Source: Varroa destructor (Eukaryota; Arthropoda; Arachnida; Mesostigmata; Varroidae). From it: DNA of 64,000 nucleotides. The notes under the pieces were generated by a model. The model saw nothing but the letters and a program-made list of their open reading frames with translations, searched no databases and was not told the DNA's origin. Where the stretch lies: NCBI RefSeq assembly GCF_002443255.2, contig NW_019211454.1, positions 20,117,037 through 20,181,036 on the forward strand, read 5' to 3'. How positions within the stretch are numbered: position 1 is the stretch's first letter; every line of letters starts with the position of its first letter. Positions 1-12,908 of this stretch are shown here, one piece after another. A program made the translations under genes and the position numbers.

Positions 1-18
1 CCAAGATGAGGTGCCTAA
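1..18 (+). CDS. PYM1: PYM, end of an early coding exon (5' partial)
   Basis: The window opens in the last 18 bases of an exon. Read from base 2 they encode Q-D-E-V-P, then two bases (AA) before a perfect GTAAGT donor at 19-24. Base 1 is a C, which fits a preceding proline codon. Animal PYM proteins carry P-Q-E-E-V-P just before the Y-E that opens the next exon here. The AA joins the G at 1567 to make lysine, so phase and sequence both agree. The rest of the N-terminal Mago-Y14-binding segment lies upstream of the window. The run is very short; confidence rests on the match to the next exon. Confidence 0.7.
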
Positions 19-1566
19 GTAAGTAGAAACATACATTTAATAAGTATTAATAGCTNNNNNNNNNNNNNNNNNNNNNNNNNNNNNNNNNNNNNNNNNNNNN
101 NNNNNNNNNNNNNNNNNNNNNNNNNNNNNNNNNNNNNNNNNNNNNNNNNNNNNNNACATATATTAGATTCATTAGAGTTTTCTTGGCATGTAGAAAATAG
201 GTGTTGTTTTTTTATACCGTATTAAGTTTGCACAAATGTGTTTTTTGCAATATTTGGACTTCTTATGTTTCTGAAAGACTGAACCCGTGCGTATGAATGA
301 GCTTTTTCCTATTATGTTTTGCACCTATGTGTCGTATATTGTATATTAATTGTGCTCCGGTTTGCGTTTTCGGTGGAGCTTGAGTGCTTTATGGAAAAAG
401 GGTAATAAGATCCAAAACTATTAATTGCAATATCTTATTGATTCCTCGGTATTTCCGTAATATTATTTACCGTAACCATTACTTAAGCATCATATAACTT
501 ACACAAGGCATCAGAAAAGCACCGTTGAGTAGTCAAACAATAGTTAACCTAATTGGACATATTAAACTTAAGAAAGCTATTCTGGGATTTGCTGTGACCT
601 AAGGAAGCAGGCAATAGAGTCCACCTAAATAAAAAAACCACATAAAAAAGGTTTAATTAAATGACTTCACAAACAAATATACTTTACCGCTTCACATGCC
701 TCTACCGCACTACTTGAAATCTGGACTGATTGTAAGGAGCTTAGAAAAAGCGTCATTAAGTTCACGGTTGATCTAATCTGTACCTTTTAATTGTGTTCTT
801 ACTCAATCACGTCGATTGTAATTTCCGGGCGCGTAATTTTTTTGAGACGTCGTAATCTTGTCGATCAGGTAATTTCGTAGATCGTTTTTGAGAGGTATGC
901 CGTCTAACTTTCTATTATTTCACCGGTTGGTGTGGACAAAAAGCAAAGTTTACAACGGACGGCAGGTCATCATCGTGCGAAGCCCTCAAAGCAAATTCTT
1001 CAGAGAACGTGGATAAGCTGAACAGAACTTCCAGGAGCGTCCAGGAAACTGAAAAAGGTGTAATTAGAGGATAAACTATAGGCGACTCCATGAGTCTGTT
1101 CGAACACCTAAAACCGCAGGTCGCATGCGTAGAATCTCGCCATGGGAGCACTATGTGGGGTGGTCAAAGAGGAGTTATGTATGAAATAGCGCATCGCGAC
1201 TTCCATCGGAGTCCATGCGTTCGAAATATCAAGAAACTACAAGATGTTTACCTTCTTAAGTCTTTTACAGGATTGAAAAGACCTGTGAAAGGCTAAATCA
1301 GATTTACAAGGGTGATATATATAACGCTTCATAAGATACATCATGTGTTGTTTGTAATTGTTCAAAAATATTTTATACATTAATCAGCACACTTTCTGAG
1401 CCTAAAAAGATCTGGGCTTACTGATATCAGAATAGTGAAAATTTTTCATAGCCTACCAACCGCTCGTATCCGTCAAATTGTTTATAATTAAGTGCTCACT
1501 TAGATTCTAATCTTTGGAACCGTATATCCAAGTGAGGTCGTTCATGGGAGCTTTTATTTTTTGTAG
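19..1566 (+). other. PYM intron containing the assembly gap
   Basis: This intron runs from the GTAAGT donor at 19 to the acceptor TTTTTTGTAG ending at 1566. It contains the 100-N gap. Short open frames at 915-1151 (-) and 1090-1296 (+) resemble no protein I know and I treat them as chance. Nothing else is seen. Confidence 0.65.
56..155. other. assembly gap (100 N)
   Basis: A run of exactly 100 N. That round size is usually a placeholder of unknown length, so the true size of the surrounding intron is uncertain. Confidence 0.99.
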
Positions 1567-1897
1567 GTATGAGTCGAGAGGGCGGCAACTCGCACGAGCT
1601 ATGAAACCTGAGTTTCCCCCAGGATTGACCCAGGCCGAAATCGAGAAGCAAAAACGGAAGCAATGGGAACTTGCCAATCCGGAATTAGCTAAAGCACAAA
1701 ATGGTAATAGCAAAAAAAAGAAAAATAAAAAGAAATCAAGTCAGCAAGATAACAACAACAGTTGTTCTAAGGAGAATAATGTTGATGGAGTGCATGAAAG
1801 TCGAAGTATCGAGGCGCTAGAGGAAGGAATTCTGACCCTTGGCATACGAGGGGATGAGACTTCAGTTGTGACGCTCGACGACAACGGCACCGAGAAG
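1567..1897 (+). CDS. PYM1: PYM, middle coding exon
   Basis: PYM binds the Mago-Y14 core of the exon junction complex and small ribosomal subunits, and helps strip the complex from mRNA in the cytoplasm. This exon begins after a TTTTTTGTAG acceptor; its first G completes a split lysine codon. It encodes Y-E followed shortly by the family motif K-P-E-F-P-P-G-L (human K-P-E-L-P-P-G-L). A lysine-rich run, polar low-complexity sequence with N/S/K repeats, and an acidic stretch follow. The exon ends with GAG AAG before a GTATAGT donor at 1898, in phase 0; reading on meets TAG at 1901. The N-terminal part of PYM normally contacts Mago-Y14 and the basic linker is typically disordered. The P-P-G-L motif, order of regions and splice phases make the assignment firm. 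The ATG at 1514 lies in the intron and is not the start. Confidence 0.9.
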
Positions 1898-4800
1898 GTA
1901 TAGTACCATAAGACGTGATTAAATCAGTGTATTGCTCATTCAAATTGCGTGAGATCGGATTTCCTGAGCGTCAGATGCGACAATTTTGTCTACTCACCTA
2001 GCTATTGAGCTAGAGATGAGTTTTGGTGAAAGAAGTCGCTAGCATGTGTCTTGCGCTTCAATATGTGATCAGCGAATAAACGACGCTTGCGGTGGCCCTG
2101 GAAATCTAATTATTAAGTCATCTGTATTCTTTATGGGTAAAGATGCAGCCTTAGCTCTTTTTTATTTTATTATTATAAGTATTTGTCGATAGACCAAATT
2201 GTTGAGGACGACGTCATGTTGAGGTCGTTGGATCGATATCTGCATTGCTCCCTACCACATTGCTGTAAGTTGTTCTTGCGATTCGTGGCTTCCCTAGCCT
2301 TACTTTTTTGGGGCTAGGTCCGTTTTTCCGTATGTTCTGATCAATCGCCTATGTTAAAATTAGTCAACAAAAAAAGTTGTCCGTATTCTATACGATACTA
2401 GAGGGCTGTCGCCGCACTCTTATATACTATGTGGATATAAATTTATTCGAAAATTCAACGCAGCCCCAAACCGTGCAGGCTGCCATGTTAGTCGTTCAAT
2501 ATCTGCTAGTCCTTGCTTGTTCACAAACATATGGGAGAGAAAAAAAAACCGTCTGAATACTTTTTACACGGTCTATATACATGAGACCGCTCGGTTTAGC
2601 TGACTCAACAACAAGTTACTGTTTCTATACAAAGGCACTGTGTTGATTAGACGTATTAAGTGGCGCAAACTCTTAATAATTAAGTTACAAATAGATCACA
2701 CATTATTGTCATTGAGGATTATTTATTTTACAAACGGGCAGACTATTGCGCTGAAGCTGACATGTCCACGTATGAGATTAACCGGAAATTGTTTGATTGA
2801 CAGATTGTGAAAACAAGTCTGAGAAGGTGACTATGGTTGATGGAAATGGTGACAATATAATTGACGCCTGCAGGTAGTATTGTTCGGTAAAGGCATGTGC
2901 GAAAAAGCGCACCGTGATCACTACTTCATTGTTGTTACAAACATGGAGGCTTTGTAGTGAAGATCTTGATAGGAACTGGTTTTGCTCATGGAGTATTGTG
3001 GGTCTGACTATCCATAGGGTCATCAACTTTTAATGAACATGTTTAGTATTAGATTTTTGTCTACATCTCCTAAGATTGTGAATCACCAGTTCATAACAAA
3101 GACAGAAATTCGCACAAACTTGTGGTAAGATCCGACTAAAAATAAATTAGGTTGAATATTAAATTGTACATTAACAAAAATTCTGCCTAGGCGTACTACA
3201 ACATTTACTGATTGAGACACAAGACCAATGCCGTGCAGCTTCGTCAAAAGGGCGCGTGAAACCTAGACCAGACCTTTTAGGATAAACTAGATGAAAAACT
3301 AACTAATGTACAGATGCTAACAGGTAAACAATATACTTCTTGTACTGACCCATGAACGGCAGATGTTTTGACCCAAATATTTTCTTTACAATTAACTAGT
3401 AAACAAAGGCGTGGCATATACATATCATTTATGGGCAATACTCGTAAATAATTTCATAAATCGAAGTGCGGAATTCGTTTTAAATGTGTGGTCAGAAAAA
3501 TACAGTGCTTTCAGGGTAATATAGTTCAGGAGCTGAACAGACGGACAAAAGGTGGTATTCAAAGCACTTTACTATATGAAAGTGGGAAAAAGTTAAAAAA
3601 AAAAATAGAGGAATACATTAGAATTTCATGGGTGAATCGTTACAGATCTGCTTCTTTGGCACACAGACAAGATAACACATCGTAGGGAGGAATGTAATCG
3701 TAACTGCGAAGGAAATTAAAACCTTTAGAAAGTTAACACAACTGTTTGAAAACAGATCTGTGTTTGAGGGCTTTCGAGGCCAGTAGTACACTGAATCGCC
3801 GTATTTCCACAATTCGCTTTACTACTGCCATGATGGACGAGGAAAAAAGGAAGAAACAGCCCAAAAATACGTGCTTAGGCTAGGGGTTAAATCGAGATGT
3901 GGAACTACATGAAACCGCGGAAAAGAAAGGAGAAAAAGGTGTTATTGACATTGGTCGAGTCTAAGTGTACTAGCCAGTCAGTTGTGAAAAAGGGGATTTG
4001 AGAAGCCCTCAATGTCGTCTGCAAACGAACCTGTACTTGGTCGCCTGAAGTGCGGGGAGCTTTGTAGCAGCCGCTGTTGTTCCAAAAACGAAAGGAATGA
4101 AACTCCAAACTAACACCCGCTGATTGCTTAGTTTTTTTGGGTAGCTCTAAAAGTATTTGTTAACCGACCAAATTGGAGATTTTAACATTCTAACACGTAG
4201 CATAATGCAGTGGGCCTAACACGGCGCCCTCCTCCTCATTGATGCAAAGATATTAGAAAAGTTTAGGCAAATCGGTTGTTGCGTTTATCTTCTAACTTTT
4301 GCTCAGCTGGTATGGTACACAGCTTGAGTCGCATTCGAAAAGGTTAAAGGAACTAACGAAAGCTTCAATAATATTGTGATTGTGTTAGTATTGTGAATTA
4401 TTGTGCCAAATGTAAAGCGAGTATTTTCATTTATGTGGTTAGCTAATTCGCGATTTTACACTACGAAACAAATTGAAGAAATTGACTGCCAAGTTTCGGC
4501 AAAACGAAGGGATTCGATGAACCGTTAGCTAAGGGCGACGGGCATGCCTTATGGATATTCTGCCATTAACCGTTCTCAGTGAAACGAGCTCTTACAACCA
4601 TCTAACGAATCGTACCTAATATTACATACACGCGAAAAACCGAAAGATGAGCAACTCTGCATGGAACACATTTTTAGATTGTTTGCAATAGTATTACCTG
4701 GCCCTGGCTGAGCATCTTCTTTTTGTCCAGAACAGCGACTTCAGTAGTTTTTTTTTTTGTTCTCTATATAGACCCAACATTTTGTCCTAGTCAACAAGCA

Positions 4801-7099
4801 GTGATAGCTAGTTTTACTGAGAATATTTGATACCTGCTTTTAAAATATCGTACTCTATCTTTGCTAACCATTCAGCAATCCCCAATACGCTTACCTGTCA
4901 ATTTCCAGACCACAAATCCTCTGTTTTACGCTTTGGTGAGATTAGTACTTCTTTACGTATGTGTTCTTCCGCGCACTTCTGTTGAGTCAAAGGGAGGTTT
5001 CTAAAATTTCCTAATGGCAGCTTTAACTCGACAGTTTAACAAAAATTATATAGCAAGCATATAAATGTTATTGGAAAAGGAGAAGGCCAAGAGTGCCAAC
5101 AGGCTTGCATCTAAGACATCGTCGGATTAGAACTTGACGGCCCCGGTATATCTTACAAGAGATATTTGGCGTAATGTACCGTGCTGAAGTGCCGTATTCA
5201 AGCGCCGTGTGATCATTGCGGCGACAATATGGTGTAGTTGCATTTCTTAGATGGCTGGTAGTGTATGCCGATACGCTGAAAAGGGCTGTCCTTTTGCGGA
5301 ATGATACCATTTTGTTAATTTCGATAAAGACAGTAACTCCCGCTAGTGAAAAACTCGTTTTATTAGAGGCCTGGCTAATCTCATTGACAAAACAAATAGA
5401 GACCGCCGTGAAGGAGAGTACTTTCGAAAGCTGTTATCGTTAGCAATCGCATTGGATATTTAGACATTTATTGATCCTTGACATGACAATATTGTTACTA
5501 TATTACTTACTCGTAGCATTAAAGCGATGCGTCGCGAGCACTAACGTATATTTTACCCATTTTTTTTTATATTAGATATGTGGCTTCACTGCTATAGGGA
5601 ACATTTTTGCTAATTATAAGGAAATGAGTAATATGAATATTTTGTAATAATGGATCATACATCTGTATGTCAGCATATGACACAGTATTTTACATGCTTT
5701 GAGATGCGTATGGTTCATGTCACAGTATGAGCCTTGCTAACAACTGGACTCTTTATTATCTAATCGTGACAACCCATTTTGTCACGATAATGATTTCCTA
5801 TGATAATGGGTGTCCCATATTCGATCTGATTCCATGATTCATAGTGAATTAGCATGAATTTTTATAATACATGCTAAAGCATTTAGGGTCTGTGTGTGTG
5901 AATATTTAAATACCGTTGCTTGAAAACTTCGTGTGAAGCATAACCGTGCAGAGTGATTTTACTTCGGCTGCAGTTGTAGATCGGCTTTACAGCTTGAGCA
6001 ATTTAAAATCGTCTACTGCAAACAGTTCGATTCGAATGTTAAGGAAAAATATGGAAACGTACATTATTTTACCTATATACATACTCAAACTTGGATTGAG
6101 GATGTAAGATCACATGTGTGTGCTACATGTGCTAATCATAGTTAGGGTAGGCAGTTAAATGAGATCCATCACGCTTTACCTTTAACATAAGGTATCAAAA
6201 AAGCTTTCTATTATGAACGGATACCTACTAGCATCTTCGTAAAACCAAGATTTCTTTCAATTTGCATTTACCGGGATGCTAATGCGACTGACGAAATGTT
6301 GAAATAAATATTCAGTTTTCTCGATTTAGGTTGCCCTGATTCAGGAATTTGTCATTTTCTAAGGGATGATCTTGAAGCATTTTCTATCTCGATAACAGAA
6401 AAAAACACCCGTGACATTGAAAATCGCAACTTTTGCAGGAAATACAGCCTGTTACTGTATAAGAACAAAGCGAAAATTTATTCTGTCAACGCAAGACTAA
6501 TTTTCGAACGTTTGATTCCTCGAAGAACACATTCTTACTATTCCATGCCATTAGTTACTACACTGGAAAAGTACCAGCAACGTTCCCCGAACTCGGTGTG
6601 TTACAAAACGCTAAGGCTGGTTTCATCCTTTTGCCGACTCCTTCTGGATTTGGGTAGTAACAAGCATCAGATGAAAAATTTAGTTTGACGTAGTTATTTG
6701 TAAATCATCTGGCAGATTTATCGTTTCTGTTTTTTTCCGGAAAGCATATTTTTAAAAATCTAGATTTCATAACTTACAGTTTCTGCTAATTTTGAATAAA
6801 TACTTAAAGTGAGTGAAGGCCAAAGTTTGCTACTACACGTACATGGTCTCACTTTTCTGATAAAACTAACGGCTTCTGCATAACGATTTATTCCTCTAGG
6901 TGGTGACTGATATGTCACTTTTACAGTAATTTCGACATTTATCCAAAATCATATATATATATATATATATATAGCGATTATTATATTTGAAAAAAAGGTT
7001 TGTTTTACGGGGCTCTATCACCTTTAAAAGAAATAGTAACTTCCTAACTATAGTATCTTCTGTTTGTGTACGTGTGCGCAATTCCGATTGTGTTTTCAG
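1898..7099 (+). other. PYM intron, about 5.2 kb
   Basis: Bounded by a GTATAG donor at 1898 and the acceptor GTGTTTTCAG ending at 7099, phase 0 on both sides. Open frames inside (for example 2778-3026 -, 3905-4108 - and 5216-5443 +) show no recognisable motif. An AT microsatellite lies near its 3' end at 6951-6973. I see no other gene. Confidence 0.8.
6951..6973. repeat. (AT)n microsatellite
   Basis: About eleven AT dinucleotides in a row, inside the PYM intron about 130 bases before the last exon. Confidence 0.95.
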
Positions 7100-7297
7100 C
7101 CATCCGATCTTACTAAACGACTGCGCGCATTGCGGAAGAAAATTCGGGAGATCGACTCCCTTCAGGAACGCATCGACAACGGGGAGTGCCAACCGAATAA
7201 GGAGCAGACAGATAAGGTCCAGCGGAAAGCGGACATAGAAAACGAGATACGGGCACTCGAGATACAGCAGCAGGAACTCACAGCACAGGCCAGCTAG
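7100..7297 (+). CDS. PYM1: PYM, last coding exon (C-terminal coiled coil)
   Basis: This exon starts in phase 0 after the acceptor GTGTTTTCAG and ends at TAG 7295-7297, giving 65 residues. It opens with P-S-D-L-T-K-R-L, then the pattern L-R-K-K-I-R-E-I-D-S-L-Q-E-R-I, a Q-x-N-K-E-Q linker, and a second helix ending in I-R-A-L-E-I. This is the C-terminal two-helix region shared by PYM proteins, annotated in databases as an eIF2A-like or Mago-binding C-terminal segment; human PYM has the equivalent K-K-L-R-Q-V-E-E-L-Q-Q-R-I. In known PYM this half contributes to ribosome association. The tail after the last helix (Q-Q-Q-E-L-T-A-Q-A-S) is a few residues longer than in human. Joined to 1567-1897, the two exons give a continuous PYM reading frame. 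Confidence 0.92.
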   Translation, partial: PSDLTKRLRALRKKIREIDSLQERIDNGECQPNKEQTDKVQRKADIENEIRALEIQQQELTAQAS

Positions 7298-7714
7298 TTA
7301 CGGCGGGGCCAAGCGGCTGCAGGAGCCTCTAAAGCTACAATTGCCGGCCATTCAAAAAATCAATACCACCTGAATACAACTTTTTGAACTGCATACAGTC
7401 AGCAGTCGCATGATCGTCAACACCCTACGCTATAAAAATAGGGCACTTGATTCTGCCGGAAACTGTAACGGAGCGACTTAGTTTTCGTGCTCCCACTGAT
7501 CAAAAAAGTAGCCGAACCGGCAATCACAATGAGATAGACCGATAGCGATTATGACTGATTGTGTCATGGCAGCAGAGACGTTTTATTGGATCACCAAAAT
7601 GAAAGATCTCTGGGTTTATGTACAGGGTGAGCCCTGTGGCGTTTGTAAATGAACGGGAAATCACCTCGAATATGCTAAATCGGACGGGGTGCTTTTCAGA
7701 TGGGATGCAATAAA
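7298..7714 (+). promoter_or_regulatory. PYM 3' UTR with candidate poly(A) signal
   Basis: Downstream of the PYM stop the first AATAAA hexamer I find is at 7709-7714, about 410 bases on. It is followed within some 30 bases by a strongly G-rich stretch at 7740-7765, as expected for a downstream cleavage element. Transcript evidence would decide; an earlier non-canonical signal is possible. Confidence 0.45.
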
Positions 7715-7769
7715 TGCCATAAAGAAGAGCTATACAAGAGGGTGGGGCGGGGGGTGGGGGGGAATCTAC

Positions 7770-10700
7770 TAGTCTAGGAGAAAGTGCGGCAAAGGGTCCT
7801 TCACTGCAAGATATCATTATAATTTAATCGTCTGAAACTTTAAGCATTTTATTGGTTTGTCTTCCCTTCACAGCACGGAGACAATATGTCAATACACATG
7901 ACTTACTGATATAATATTATTTGATGAAGCTATTTAATGACCTTGCTAAATGTTGACGCTAGGCTATTTTCCATTGATTTTGATCTTTTTTTTATACATC
8001 ATTATGCATTTGTGTGTGGTCAGGAGGCCTGAGAATGTAACAGACGATAATGGAACCTGAGCTAGGTTTGTGTTCGCGTTTTTGAGTGTGTGTGTAACAA
8101 TCAGTTTTGATACTTCTAGTTAACGGGAGATGTTGGTAAAATAACTCACGGCTACCTGACAGTAATTGTACTGCTCAAGGGCTTTGGTGCGGTGGCTTCT
8201 GGCTCGCGTGCGCGGAAGTCATCAGGTCCATCCAACAATTCGTCAGGAATGGCTTTATTCCAAATGCGGCAAGGTAGACCTTTAAAACGCTGATGATGCG
8301 TAACTCAGCAAAATTATTATCTTACAATCAACCTTATAACCTTACAACGAAATAGTTCTTTCACTGCGTAAGATAACTGGCGATGTCTCGATTGCCGGGT
8401 CAGTATACACTTCCTTTTTCCGTATTTCATTATTTCCGGCGCTTAAGTTCATGACCATGAAACGAAAGATCTTCTTGAATTATTCATACTCGCTAAAGAA
8501 CTTTTTAATTAAATAGGCATGAGTAGCGTACCACCTTCAATTATCTTTTTGGAAATGAACATTATAGAAGCCGGTTCGCCATTTCTGGGGCCTCTTTCAT
8601 CCGTAAGAATTCGATGAAAGATCTCTAGGTTCAATGTTGTATTAAAAAATGTTAGGTTAGAATAACCTTATGATCATCATATCTAATAACTGGACCTTGT
8701 ATTAATGTATCTACATACGTTTATGTTTTCTCTACAGTTATTTTGAAGACGTTTTATTTGAAGCTTATCATATACTCTCTTTAAGTATTCGTTTATTTAA
8801 AATAGAGGACGAAATTGCCAGAACGCCAAAATAGACCTATTGCAGGTATTAGGTGAATAGAAAAGCACGAACAAGCAAATTAGGTTGGCTGAAAGTCGAG
8901 TTTTCTGCCGCCGTTTCTCGAGGCCTACGCGTAGCTGTGCTTGTTCAAAAAAAGTCTGGTGTTGGATAGTGGACAGTCGATCCAGCTGGAGAGAGATAAT
9001 AATATCCTTCCTGTGATGACAAACATTCTCCACTTGATTTGCCTGATTATCAGACGAACAGTATATATTATCTCAACGTCCACCTACATACATGAAGCGT
9101 ATGCGGAATCAGTGCGTGCATCTCGATGAAACTGTACAACAATTAGTAGTGGACCAGAGACGAATTTATTCGTGTATGGGAAAAGAGATGAGTTTTAGTT
9201 GTTGCGCGATAATCATCAACAACGTTGATCGAGTTAATAACAGTAAGACACCGTCGTTAACTGCGTTATTTACTATGATGGTTAAATAGTATGGAACCTA
9301 TTGGTGTTATTCTGTTTAGTTTTTCGCAATGACTGTTAAAACAAAGAAAGAGAAAACGACGGAGTCTTTTCAATCTATAAACACACCCGTGAAGCTGATT
9401 AGATAGGGGACAGAAACCCGAAGAGCTATTCCGTGGAGCACTTGTTGCAAGCAAGATTTTTGGGAAATTTCGTGAATCATTGCAGCCGATCAAGTAGAAT
9501 CTAGCACACAATCGGCGGCAACTGTGTACATAGTAATAAAAAACTCACCTCATCAACTTGTAATTTGATGTTGTTTTTTTGCACGTACACAAGTGGGGGC
9601 CGAGGCGGTAAAGGCAAGCGCCAGGCTCACTGAAAATTGAATCATTATTTCACTAATAAAGGAATCTATATTAGAACAGATCTTTGTGTATCAAGCTTTG
9701 AAGGCTAATCTTGGTTATAATGTATGTGCTTGAGATCGTTCACACTAAACGTGTGGCGACCGCCGAGACCACTGTATGAAAATTATGCCCAGGGTACGAG
9801 AGCTTATTAGGATTATACAGAAAAAATAGCTTTGTCTTAAAATGATGGGTCGCCATTTTATCTAGCTGTTCGCTCTAAATAACTTGACTAATTAAACAAA
9901 ATTGACGACTGCTGAGTTTTAGTTACGTTTTTAGCTTTTGGAAATATATTCAGCATGTACTTCTTATTGTAATCTACAATTTTGAGCTACACAGATAAAA
10001 AAAATGATCAGATTTTTATTTGTGCAGCAGTTCTTTGGACCTAACGAAGCTGAGCAACTAGCTTTGACATTTTCTAAGGTAAATCTTATCAGCAGATTTT
10101 TTTTTTCCTATTTAAATTCACGAAGGCAGAGAGATATTGGTAGCGGCATTTATTTGTCAATAATAATATCCCATCAACAAAAAATAGAGCTTTATATGGC
10201 TATAGGCAATATATATCATAACGTGTATATGCTATGATATAGCGATAGCAAGGCTAACAGGTACACCCAAACCAGCTTTGGCAGCTATTTAATCTATTCG
10301 TTAAGTACACAACTTACGAATAAGGTCGCTCTTCTTTGTCTCCGTTAAAATTATAATTAGATGTATTAAAATAGCTGATCGTAGTTTTAGAAATCTGGCG
10401 CGCTGTTGGCGGAAAGCAAGAACCCAGATCATTGTCATGCCGGCTTAGTGATTTAAATTAACATATCGTACATCGTAAAATTTGCATTACTTCACATGTT
10501 ATAGTATATTTCGCTTCAATTAAGCTTGGTCAAGGGGAATTTAGTTCAACCTGCTTTTTTTCTATAATCAAAATCAGCCCTTACCATCCCACAAGCTGAT
10601 TTAACTTGAAAGTTAACACTGATTTTTTAACCAATATACAGTCATATGGTGGAGATAAGCTACAGGTAATCTTAGCTGCCTCCTTTAAACGCACTATGCT

Positions 10701-12900
10701 ACGCTGAAGTTAAAGTCTTTACTTTAACTCTAGTCATGCAAGATTGTTAATCTTCGTTAAATGTCAAAAAACTAGGATCAATCAGAATATAACAGATAAT
10801 AACTAGTATCCTTCTTTTTACTTATCTTGGTGAGTTGCTATTGCTGAAAAATTACAGATAGGCTTCCAAAAATAAGGGCTTGTGTTAAGCGGGACCATTG
10901 TTTTGCAGTTAGTATTTATGATTTAAGATTTGTCTATGTAATACTATCGTTTATAGACATGAACAAGGCAGACTTGTCTCATATTTATAAAATGAATAAC
11001 TTTTTTTTAATTTGGATTAATTAATGGAAACTGTTAAGGAGATTGTGATGACGCTGCATATTAGAGTCTTCTTTAAAGCTTGTTAAAGGTCGTCTCTTTC
11101 TAAAAATTAAGGATAGCCTATTCCAGAATATCGAGACCGAAATTTTGAGGCGCTTCCTTGCATAATAACCCTTGGATAGGCAAGAGAGGATAACAAGGCT
11201 GCGTTAAGTGTCGTTTCAGAAGCGTCTGCAGAGAGAGAGAGAGAGAGAGAGTCAGAAAAAACAGCTTAGCGTTTGACCTGTTGAAACATCAACAGATCAT
11301 TTGAATAAGTTAATAGTTGTTTGTATGAATGTATGTTTCTTAATGCTAGAAATCTTGCGTATTCTACGCTGCTAGGCTAGTAGGCTTCAGGCCAAGAGCG
11401 GTATTTTGAGGATCTTTCTGGATAACTTTTTTGGTAGACTACCTTGTAGTGATCTTTTAAATTAAACGCAGTATACAGAACAGTGTTCTGCAGAAGCAAG
11501 GCGCTCATGCAGTAAACATAAGCAAGCGCGATTTGATTCACTAAATTTAGGCGTTTAGTATTTCTGAAAAACTTGTTACAAGCACTCTTGTATAATCAGT
11601 AACTTCTAAAAGTAGGCCTTCTAGTTACTGCAGGAACACTGCTATTGCTTTTAGGCATTAAACTGTTAAAAGAGGTTTATACTCAGGTGTAGGAAACGCG
11701 GCTCATCCAGAAGCTCATACCTATTAAACTGCATAGCTTCGGTCTTTGCATAGGCACTTCATGACCTAGCCTCTCAATATAACTTTTGAATGCTATGGCG
11801 AATACGACTTCTGATGCCAGCATTTCGTTAACTACTGCAAGCTAATACCTATAAGTGAAAATGTGATGTGGTGTACGAATGTACATAATGCACGTACGTG
11901 CGAACGTGATACGTACTTATTGAGTCTCTGTGTGTATTAATAAACTACTTAACTTTGCGTGTGACCTGAGATGAGCAAAACATGTCATCAGCATTGTGCG
12001 CTGGCCTTCATTTTCGCTAAGGGCCTGACATGGTACTGTCAAGATTACGATGTTCCGACTGCAATTAGTTCTAGGTAGGCGCAAGCTTTACTGGATCCTA
12101 CGTATTATGCTTTAAGTTAGGTATAAATCTTAATTACTGATGTGCAAAAAGTACCAATCATTTGGGTGACAAAAATATAGCCAACGCTGCTAAGGGTGAT
12201 GACCGCTTTTGCAGAATAAGACGAGGTTGTCTGTCAGTAGTAGCAGGACAGTAGCTCGACTTAGAGGTAGAACTTTGCACTAATGAAGTTCGGCATATAC
12301 AATCGGTGCTCAACTAAATAGGCTCAAATAAATTTCATAAAATAATTTCAGCTTTCGAGTCCAATTGCACAATACAAACGCGGGATATTTTAAACGGGTT
12401 CTAGCTCGTGAAAGCGGCGTCATTCTTTGATTATTTACACTGGTACCCTATAAAAACGTCAGCAGACATTTTGCCAAACGATGCCATATGTGACACCGAC
12501 ACGTGGTGTTTGGAAGGCGCTATAGTATGCTGTAATCGGATTGTAGCGAATCCAGCGCGCGAATGTCTCGCACTACGACGCGTTCTATCTGACCATCTAA
12601 CGCTACCGTTGGTAGCAGAACAACTAAGTGGTCATGTGTAAGAGGGCCGGACTGGTCCAACCGTTTTTGCGTGGTTCCATATGCAAAATACCAAGAAAAG
12701 AAAGAAGAAAGAAGAAGCGGGTGTCACTGAGGAACTGAAAACACTAACTAGTAGATGGCTGCGTCAAAACACCTAAAATGTTTCATGTTCCCCAGCATGG
12801 GGTCGCCTACATTGCTAGAAAACTGAGGGAAAACCTAGTAGTATTACCACGTAAAATCATTCTTAATCGAAAAAAGCGTACTATGAAGCGATAGAATCGT
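7770..12900. other. intergenic spacer, no gene seen
   Basis: AT-rich sequence with stops in all frames. Short frames such as 8797-9033 (-), 8941-9129 (+), 9266-9511 (-), 10004-10237 (+) and 12408-12641 (+) match nothing I recognise. An (AG)11 run occurs at 11230-11251. Confidence 0.6.
11230..11251. repeat. (AG)11 microsatellite
   Basis: Eleven uninterrupted AG dinucleotides in otherwise unstructured spacer. Confidence 0.95.
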
Positions 12901-12908
12901 ATGAGAGC

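Noticed and set aside
7597..8640. Repeated word ATGAAAGATCTCT near 7600 and 8613
   Set aside because: Similarity does not extend clearly beyond about 20 bases; chance cannot be excluded.
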